Below, piece by piece: positions 6,606 to 10,775 of a stretch of DNA of 10,775 nucleotides. Made by a program: the position numbers and the translations under genes. A model generated the notes under the pieces. That model had not been told where the DNA came from, did no database searches, and worked only from the letters and a program-made list of their open reading frames with translations. The stretch's first letter is position 1, and every line of letters starts with the position of its first letter. The stretch comes from an uncultured Bacteroides sp. (lineage in GTDB: Bacteria; Bacteroidota; Bacteroidia; Bacteroidales; Bacteroidaceae), in the NCBI GenBank assembly GCA_905197435.1, contig CAJJYX010000111.1:1-10775 (forward strand), given 5' to 3'.

Positions 6606-8471
6606 CTACTTGGACAGCTCGTTCCGCAGTACCTCCACCCCGGGAAACCCGGTCACCTTGTAGGAGATGTCCCCCTCGCGGTTGACGATGAAATAGGTCG
6701 GGATGCCCGAATATTCGTACAGTTCTGCCAATGCCGTGCTCTGCTCACTGCTGATGCGGCAATGGATGCCGTGTATGTCCGGTATCGTCAATTTCCATTT
6801 CCCTTCGGGAGACGACTCATCTGCAATGTACAGATAGACCACCTCTTTCAGCTCCTCCTTCAAAGGCTTCAGGCTTTTCATGGCCCGCATGCAAGGTCCG
6901 CACCAAGTGTTCCACATATCGACCAGCACCATCCTGCCACGATAAGGACGGGTAATGACCTGCAGCAGGCTGTCTGCCGCAACCTCCTTCCCTACCTCCA
7001 CAACCGTATATCCGGTCTTGTCCTTAACAGCCTCCAGCCCGGCTTTCAGTTCAGCCTCAATCCTCTCGTTTCTCATCAGGAACAGTTTCTTGAGCTCGGG
7101 AGAAGAGATGCTATCCACCGTCATGCGTTCTTCGGCCGTCAAAGGCATATATTTGCTCAGATTGCGGGAAGCACGCTTGGCAAGGAGCATGTCCGGCCAA
7201 AGAGCGTCCTGCACAAACTTGTCCCGAAGCGCACCGGTGGCAATCCGTGCAAAATCCGTATAAAAGCCATAATACTTCTGTTCGGGAGAATGAAGGATAT
7301 CCAATTGCAGTATTTCCTTAAAGTATGAAGTACTGTCCACCGCCATATCCGCCCTTTTCACTCCTTTCTTGCCCGAAAGCATCGGGGCATAACTAAGGGT
7401 GTTCTTGTAATTATAGATAAGGCTGAACAGGTTCATATCCAGATTAGCCCGGATATAGGTGCGGCAAGCCCGGCTCATATCCTTGTTTTTTGCAAGTTTC
7501 GCCAATATGTCCTCATAATGCCTGAACAGATATTTCTTGTATGCCTGCGGGGTCATCCCGCAAATATCGGAATAAAAATCATCGGCACCCGACAAGCTCT
7601 TCATCTTGCCAAACCGCAACAACTCGGCATTCAGCCCGGCATAGTCTCCTTCGAACCAGATGCAGTTCTCCGCGTCCCCATTGCTTTTCCGGCTTAAAAG
7701 ACGGCTTTGCGAATAGTACATTTCGGGCAGATTGACTGTGATATCCAGTTCTCCGCCCGGCACAAGGAACAATTCTATCTTCGAACGGGATATCCACAAC
7801 GAAGCGCTGCTTGGCAACAATACCTCCGTCTCATAGCGGAAAGTGCCGTCCTCTGCTATCTTCAAGTCCTTGCCGGTGAAATACATAAAGAACCAAGGCG
7901 AGTCATAGTAACGCAACGTCACTCCGTATTCCGGTTTATATCCCAATATCCGTCCCTTTATGACACTCTTTCCCGCATGCAGTTCCGGTGCAGGCAGCGG
8001 TAAAGCCTCATCGGGCTTCCTGTTCAGCAACCGTTCGGGAATATCCACCTGAGGCTTCTGCCCGTCAAGCTGTATGCCGTAGATTATCCATCCCTCATCG
8101 CTGCCCGGCATCTCCAGGAAATCAAAACTCCCGGTATCCATCGGAAGCGGCCTGAACTTCAAAGTAGCGGTCATCTCACCGGAAGCCGGAATACTTGTCC
8201 ATTCCCCTTTGGAGAAGCCCGTACTCCCCAAATATCCATAATGCTTTCCGGACGCCCGCAATACGGCTGCCGAATCAATCCTCACCTTCTCCCCCTGCGT
8301 GCCGTATATCTTCACTTCCAGCCAGGTCGTATCCTTTCCGAGCGTCACCCGCGCCACTTCGATGCTACGTGTATTACAAGCCATGAAATAGGGCGTCTTT
8401 ACGGTTTTCTTCGCCTGCAATCCGCAGCAAACCGTCAACAACAACCAACAAACCAATCCGATATTTTTCAT
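6606..8471 (-). CDS. Large secreted TlpA-like thioredoxin-domain protein (621 aa)
   Basis: Exported protein with a signal peptide of about 20 residues (hydrophobic 4-18, LQA before Lys21). It could be anchored through the nearby cysteines, but the sequence before Cys15/Cys16 is not a good lipobox. The C-terminal 120 residues form a TlpA/AhpC-TSA-like thioredoxin domain: MVLVDMWNTWCGPCMRAMKSL with active-site Cys524/Cys527, YLYIADESSPEGKWK, and GIPTYFIVNREG with cis-proline Pro591. The remaining 500 residues are not recognised. They contain a beta-rich N-terminal part with a segment (IKGRILGYKPEYGVTLRYY, 171-189) reminiscent of the DUF4369-like domains that precede thioredoxin domains in Bacteroidetes, and a helical middle region. 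The gene begins 29 bp after blaI and precedes the M56 gene, so it sits inside the blaI/blaR-type unit. The context suggests a disulfide-handling role in the periplasm under control of BlaI. Confidence 0.88.
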   Translation of the reverse strand: MKNIGLVCWLLLTVCCGLQAKKTVKTPYFMACNTRSIEVARVTLGKDTTWLEVKIYGTQGEKVRIDSAAVLRASGKHYGYLGSTGFSKGEWTSIPASGEMTATLKFRPLPMDTGSFDFLEMPGSDEGWIIYGIQLDGQKPQVDIPERLLNRKPDEALPLPAPELHAGKSVIKGRILGYKPEYGVTLRYYDSPWFFMYFTGKDLKIAEDGTFRYETEVLLPSSASLWISRSKIELFLVPGGELDITVNLPEMYYSQSRLLSRKSNGDAENCIWFEGDYAGLNAELLRFGKMKSLSGADDFYSDICGMTPQAYKKYLFRHYEDILAKLAKNKDMSRACRTYIRANLDMNLFSLIYNYKNTLSYAPMLSGKKGVKRADMAVDSTSYFKEILQLDILHSPEQKYYGFYTDFARIATGALRDKFVQDALWPDMLLAKRASRNLSKYMPLTAEERMTVDSISSPELKKLFLMRNERIEAELKAGLEAVKDKTGYTVVEVGKEVAADSLLQVITRPYRGRMVLVDMWNTWCGPCMRAMKSLKPLKEELKEVVYLYIADESSPEGKWKLTIPDIHGIHCRISSEQSTALAELYEYSGIPTYFIVNREGDISYKVTGFPGVEVLRNELSK

Positions 8472-8500
8472 AAACCAACGTCTTTAGATTTTCAACCATC

Positions 8501-8863
8501 TCAATCCTTTCCTTTCTCCACCTCTTGTATCAGCTGTTTCAACTCTTCCAGAGAAATGTCTTCTTCCTTCACCAAAGACGACACAGCACTGAGATAGGAA
8601 TTATTGAAATATTTGCTGATGACGTTCTTCAGCGTCCGCTTGCGGAAATCCTCCTCGCTGACCACCGCATAATACTGATACGTGTTGCCATAGGTATGGT
8701 GAGTCAGGAACCCCTTGTCCTCCAGTCCCCTCACGATGGTGGATAAAGTATTGAAATGCGGTTTCGGCTCTTCATAGAATGCCAGCATTTCCTTCACAAA
8801 CAGCGGCCCCTTTTCCCAAAAAAAGCCCATGATTTCTTCTTCTTTTGCAGTCAATCCTTTCAT
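8501..8863 (-). CDS. BlaI/MecI/CopY-family transcriptional repressor
   Basis: A 120-residue winged-helix repressor starting at the ATG whose first base is 8863 (MKGLTAKEEEIM). An in-frame TTG 21 bp further upstream would add seven residues, but the ATG start gives the family's usual N-terminus (MxxLTxxEEEIM). The DNA-binding domain covers residues 1-70, with the recognition helix in HFNTLSTIVRGLEDKGFL (36-53) and the wing at HTYGNTYQYYAVV. Residues 75-120 are the helical dimerisation part; YFNNSYLSAVSSLV (85-98) lies where BlaI of Staphylococcus is cut by its protease, though the exact bond cannot be assigned here. It is first in a minus-strand series with tlpA-like, M56 and tlpA-like genes. 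The dyad array at 8886-8948 lies directly upstream, as expected for autoregulation. It is not called blaI by symbol because no beta-lactamase is linked. Confidence 0.93.
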   Translation of the reverse strand: MKGLTAKEEEIMGFFWEKGPLFVKEMLAFYEEPKPHFNTLSTIVRGLEDKGFLTHHTYGNTYQYYAVVSEEDFRKRTLKNVISKYFNNSYLSAVSSLVKEEDISLEELKQLIQEVEKGKD

Positions 8864-8885
8864 AACGTTCTTTGTTTTCCGCAAA

Positions 8886-8948
8886 GAACTAAATAAATTA
8901 GTTCAAAAACTAATTTATCCCGTTAAATTAAACTAAAACCTTTAGTTC
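8886..8948 (-). promoter_or_regulatory. Array of AACTAA-N5-TTAGTT dyads, candidate BlaI-type operators
   Basis: Two copies of the 17-bp dyad AACTAA-N5-TTAGTT occur at 8887-8903 and 8931-8947 with identical spacing. The first extends to 7-bp arms through an outer G/C pair (8886/8904), the second to 7-bp arms through an inner A/T pair. A third, degenerate copy at 8908-8924 has an intact left half and 3 of 6 matches in the right half. Centres at 8895, 8916 and 8939 are 21 and 23 bp apart, close to two helical turns each. The first dyad is centred 32 bp before the blaI ATG and abuts a minus-strand CTTTG (8886-8882) that could be part of a weak -7 box, so a dimer bound there would block transcription. 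Family knowledge: BlaI-type dimers bind short dyads over their own promoter. The assignment to this BlaI is inference. Confidence 0.65.
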
Positions 8949-8956
8949 ATTTAAAA

Positions 8957-8978
8957 GGCGGCAGTCCCGGCTGCCGCC
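8957..8978. other. GC-rich hairpin in the divergent blaI / hemerythrin intergenic region
   Basis: GGCGGCAG (8957-8964) pairs perfectly with CTGCCGCC (8971-8978) around a 6-nt loop (TCCCGG). On the minus strand the stem is followed by TTTTAAAT, which resembles an intrinsic terminator. However, no minus-strand gene ends here: the hemerythrin gene to the right is on the plus strand. It may stop antisense transcription before it reaches the blaI promoter, or be a relic of a lost gene. It lies upstream of the likely start points of both divergent genes, so it is probably not in either mRNA. Confidence 0.5.
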
Positions 8979-9007
8979 CGACGGGCAAAAATACCTACTA
9001 ATAGTGG

Positions 9008-9038
9008 TTGCAATTCTCGGATAAAAGTCGTTACTTTG
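9008..9038 (+). promoter_or_regulatory. Bacteroides-type promoter for the hemerythrin/LuxR pair
   Basis: A TTG at 9008-9010 (-33 type) lies 20 bp before TTACTTTG at 9031-9038, which matches the -7 consensus TAnnTTTG at all but one fixed position. The spacing fits Bacteroides primary sigma promoters. Transcription would begin near 9045, giving a leader of about 28 nt that is A/T-rich and without a strong Shine-Dalgarno site, before the ATG at 9073. Confidence 0.6.
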
Positions 9039-9072
9039 CGCATATATTAGAGAATAAAAACAATAACATACA

Positions 9073-9777
9073 ATGAATGAGCAACATAAGTACCGCTCGA
9101 CGGACAAGATGAGTGACCTCATCTGTGACAATTACTCCTTATTAATGGTGATGAGCCGCTTCGGGCTGTCATTGGGATTCGGAGACAAGAGCGTGAAGGA
9201 CGTCTGCGAAGCACAAGGCGTCGATTGCCCTACATTCCTCGCTGTGGCCAACTTCATCAGCGAAGAACAATACTCTTACAGCGAAGACGGAAGCGACTTC
9301 TCCATCCCTGCCCTGATGGATTATCTGAAACGTGCCCATACGTATTTCCTTGATTTCAACCTGCCGGTCATCCGCCGCAAACTCATCGAAGCCATCGACT
9401 GTTCCAGTACGAACGATGTAGCTTATCTCATCCTGAAATTCTTCGATGAATATGCCAAGGAAGTGCGCCGCCACATGGAATACGAGAACCTGGCCGTGTT
9501 TACCTATGTAGAGCAACTGCTCCAAGGCAAGCTCTCGGACGAGTACAACATCGACACTTTTGCCAGCAAACATAATCAGATAGACACCAAACTGAAAGAG
9601 CTGAAGAACATCATCATCAAATACTACCCGGAAAAGGAGAGCAACAACCTCCTGAATGCCGCCCTGTTCGATATATTCAACTGCGAGCAGGACCTCGCCA
9701 CCCACTGCCAGGTAGAAGACTACATGTTTGTTCCTGCCGTAGCTCAAATAGAAAGGAAACTGAAAAATGAACAATAA
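9073..9777 (+). CDS. RIC/YtfE/ScdA-like di-iron hemerythrin protein with a degenerate N-terminal DUF542
   Basis: A 234-residue cytoplasmic protein. The C-terminal hemerythrin-like four-helix domain keeps all candidate iron ligands of E. coli YtfE (RIC) in order: His89 (RAHTYF), His134 and Glu138 (RRHMEYEN), His167 (SKHNQI), His211 and Glu215 (THCQVED). The intervals His89-His134 (45 residues) and His211-Glu215 (4 residues) equal those I recall for YtfE. The N-terminal DUF542/ScdA_N-like part (about 22-62, MSRFGLSLGFGDKSVKDVCEAQGVDCPTF, given here in outline) lacks the Cys-Cys pair usually found after the tyrosine/phenylalanine-glycine motif; LGFGD stands in its place. RIC proteins help repair iron-sulfur centres after nitric oxide or oxidative damage; without the Cys pair a sensing or storage role is also possible. 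It overlaps the LuxR-type gene by 11 bp, so the two are probably translated in a coupled way. Confidence 0.88.
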   Translation: MNEQHKYRSTDKMSDLICDNYSLLMVMSRFGLSLGFGDKSVKDVCEAQGVDCPTFLAVANFISEEQYSYSEDGSDFSIPALMDYLKRAHTYFLDFNLPVIRRKLIEAIDCSSTNDVAYLILKFFDEYAKEVRRHMEYENLAVFTYVEQLLQGKLSDEYNIDTFASKHNQIDTKLKELKNIIIKYYPEKESNNLLNAALFDIFNCEQDLATHCQVEDYMFVPAVAQIERKLKNEQ

Positions 9778-10381
9778 TACTTCTTTGAAGATTGTCATTG
9801 CTGAAACTTCGGTCATCCTCCGGAGCGGCCTGACGGCTGTTCTGAAGCGCATCCCCAACCTGAATGTGCACCCCATTGAAGTTTCTTCAGTGGAATCGTT
9901 GCAAAACTACATCCATACGCATCCGGCAGACATCGTCATCATCAACCCCACTTTCGGCGGCTGGTTCGACCTGCCTGCTTTCAAGGCAGACCACGGAAAG
10001 CCCGGCATCAAATACATTGCCATGGTGTGCTCCGTCATCGACAACAACACGCTGAAGGAATATGACGAGAATTTTGCCATGTGCGACAACATAGATGTCA
10101 TTGCCTCCAAAATCAACCATCTACTGCACACCGAGGAGGAAGAGGAAAAAGACAACGAACAAGAGGCCCTGAGCCAACGCGAAAAGGAAATCATCACCTG
10201 CGTCGTGAAGGGCATGACCAACAAGGCCATCGCCGACAAGCTGTACCTCTCCATCCACACAGTCATCACCCACCGCCGGAACATAGCACGCAAGTTGCAA
10301 ATACACTCTCCGGCAGGGCTCACCATCTACGCCATCGTGAACAAACTGGTGGAATTGGGCGACATCAAAGACTCCCTGTAG
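9767..10381 (+). CDS. LuxR/FixJ-type response regulator with a phosphorylation-deficient receiver
   Basis: A 204-residue transcription factor. Residues 7-120 look like a receiver domain (LKIVIAETSVILRSGLTAVL, then ADIVIINPTFGG), but the position of the phospho-acceptor Asp is Asn60 and the N-terminal acidic pair is reduced to Glu13, so normal Asp phosphorylation is unlikely. A Glu-rich linker (123-133) leads to a clear LuxR-type helix-turn-helix: LSQREKEIITCVVKGMTNKAIADKL (135-159) and LSIHTVITHRRNIARKLQI (161-179). The start ATG lies inside the end of the hemerythrin gene, sharing 11 bp, with GAAAGGA (9751-9757) as ribosome site. No histidine kinase is near. Most likely an orphan regulator that works with the hemerythrin protein; its target genes are not shown by the sequence. 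Confidence 0.92.
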   Translation: MNNNTSLKIVIAETSVILRSGLTAVLKRIPNLNVHPIEVSSVESLQNYIHTHPADIVIINPTFGGWFDLPAFKADHGKPGIKYIAMVCSVIDNNTLKEYDENFAMCDNIDVIASKINHLLHTEEEEEKDNEQEALSQREKEIITCVVKGMTNKAIADKLYLSIHTVITHRRNIARKLQIHSPAGLTIYAIVNKLVELGDIKDSL

Positions 10382-10494
10382 GATTCTTCCGCCAACTGCT
10401 CCCCTACCCGCCACGGTCTATAGGAAAGGCCGAATGAACCCCATACAGAGGAGCTCTCCCCTTACGGGAAAAGACTTCTGACATACCTACTAAG

Positions 10495-10582
10495 CTTTAT
10501 CTTTACGCTGAAGATGTACGTCTTCACCGTAAAGATGTATATCTTCAGTGTAGAGATATACGTCTTCAGGCTGAAGATAAAG
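10495..10582. repeat. 21-bp-period array of near-palindromes
   Basis: Three 16-bp near-palindromes start at 10510 (GAAGATGTACGTCTTC), 10531 (AAAGATGTATATCTTC) and 10552 (AGAGATATACGTCTTC), exactly 21 bp apart. A partial fourth copy begins at 10573 (GAAGATAAAGAT). Most mismatches within the palindromes would be G-U pairs in RNA. The whole cluster is enclosed by a perfect 9-bp inverted repeat, CTTTATCTT (10495-10503) and AAGATAAAG (10574-10582). The structure could fold as one long imperfect stem or as three small hairpins, or serve as a row of protein-binding sites two helical turns apart. It begins 113 bp after the LuxR-type gene. Confidence 0.75.
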
Positions 10583-10687
10583 ATTGCCTCCTATGCCTGT
10601 CCTCTTCTTGTTGCAGTCCGGACAACCTTGCAAAGGGACTCAAACAGCCTTGTCCCCGGCACCTGCCACACCATATACAAAATACAA

Positions 10688-10730
10688 ATCCCCGCTACGC
10701 GATATCACATCGGGAAGCGGGGATCCTTTT
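10688..10730. terminator. Two-tier hairpin with flanking T tracts, possible bidirectional terminator
   Basis: The outer stem ATCCCCGCT (10688-10696) / AGCGGGGAT (10716-10724) is a perfect 9 bp. The 19-nt loop holds an inner stem CGAT (10700-10703) / ATCG (10709-10712) with a 5-nt loop. On the plus strand CC then TTTTATC follows; on the minus strand TTGTATTTTG follows. It could end the hemerythrin/LuxR transcript about 300 nt after the stop codon, a transcript coming from the right, or both. The long distance from the LuxR-type gene and the large loop lower the certainty; it may instead be a dispersed palindromic repeat. Confidence 0.5.
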
Positions 10731-10775
10731 ATCTTCATAAAAGTGGTTACGTAATTATGACTAACTAATTCATTC

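Larger units (their letters stand above)
10382..10775. other. Non-coding 3' region, 394 bp
   Basis: No convincing gene. An open frame of 84 codons starting at 10514 runs through the repeat array and the hairpin; its first residues are just the translated 21-bp repeat (a heptad-like MYVFTVK, MYIFSVE, IYVFRLK), and the rest shows no family resemblance, so it is not called. From 10382 to 10494 I see only a GAGCTC-centred short palindrome (10452-10457) and no promoter-like motif. The repeat array (10495-10582) and a hairpin (10688-10730) are listed separately. Confidence 0.7.

Noticed and set aside
8864..8884. Upstream TTG as start of the BlaI-type repressor, giving 127 residues.
   Set aside because: The ATG at 8863 gives the normal family N-terminus (MKGLTAKEEEIM), and the TTG version would place the start at the edge of the first operator dyad with little room for a leader.
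10514..10768. Open frame of 84 codons with a heptapeptide-like N-terminal repeat.
   Set aside because: The repeat follows simply from a 21-bp DNA period being divisible by three; the frame runs through a strong hairpin, has no recognisable domain and no ribosome site clearly its own.
10763..10768. AACTAA half-site at the right end of the window, like half of the blaI dyad.
   Set aside because: The window ends before a full second half could be read, and a 6-bp A/T-rich match by itself is expected by chance.
1..10775. CRISPR array, tRNA, rRNA, transposase or integrase genes.
   Set aside because: None seen: no regularly spaced identical repeats with unique spacers, no cloverleaf or rRNA-like stretches, and no recombinase motifs; the only tandem repeat is the 21-bp array, which has no spacers.

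Overview
The window reads as chromosomal DNA from a Bacteroidales bacterium, most likely Bacteroides or a close relative. Pointers are the protein families (an M56 peptidase carrying TonB and SusC-type modules, TlpA-like secreted thioredoxins), the gene order lpxA - PRiA4-like ORF - miaA, weak Shine-Dalgarno sites, and -7 boxes of the Bacteroides TAnnTTTG type in front of two genes. The genus is inferred from these features; no rRNA or other marker gene is present.

Layout. (1) Positions 1-2375, plus strand: the 3' part of lpxA (lipid A synthesis), a PRiA4-ORF3-like acidic protein, a large imperfect palindrome, and miaA (tRNA prenylation). This is conserved housekeeping. (2) Positions 2354-8863, minus strand, read from right to left: a BlaI/MecI-type repressor, a 621-residue secreted TlpA-like protein, a 694-residue BlaR1/M56-type membrane peptidase with a C-terminal TonB domain, two SusC plug-like segments and a carboxypeptidase-regulatory-like domain, a second smaller TlpA-like protein, and an exported Ntn-hydrolase of the C45/choloylglycine hydrolase type that appears to have its own promoter. 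The last gene runs tail-to-tail into miaA with a 22-bp overlap. (3) Positions 8864-9072: the divergent regulatory region, holding an array of AACTAA-N5-TTAGTT dyads in front of blaI, a GC-rich hairpin, and a promoter facing right. (4) Positions 9073-10381, plus strand: a RIC/YtfE-like di-iron hemerythrin protein overlapping by 11 bp with a LuxR-type regulator whose receiver has Asn in place of the phospho-acceptor Asp. (5) Positions 10382-10775: no convincing gene; it carries a 21-bp-period array of near-palindromes and a two-tier hairpin that may be a terminator.

How the parts may work together. The BlaI/M56 pair is a repressor plus membrane protease circuit. No beta-lactamase or penicillin-binding sensor domain is present; the neighbours are periplasmic thiol-disulfide proteins, so the circuit more likely answers an envelope or redox cue than a beta-lactam (inference). 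The hemerythrin/LuxR pair looks like a separate small unit for nitrosative or oxidative stress or iron-sulfur repair, with a regulator that probably does not depend on phosphorylation (inference). The most unusual items are the chimeric M56 protein, the dyad array before blaI, the degenerate receiver and degenerate DUF542 in the hemerythrin/LuxR pair, and the two palindromic intergenic elements.
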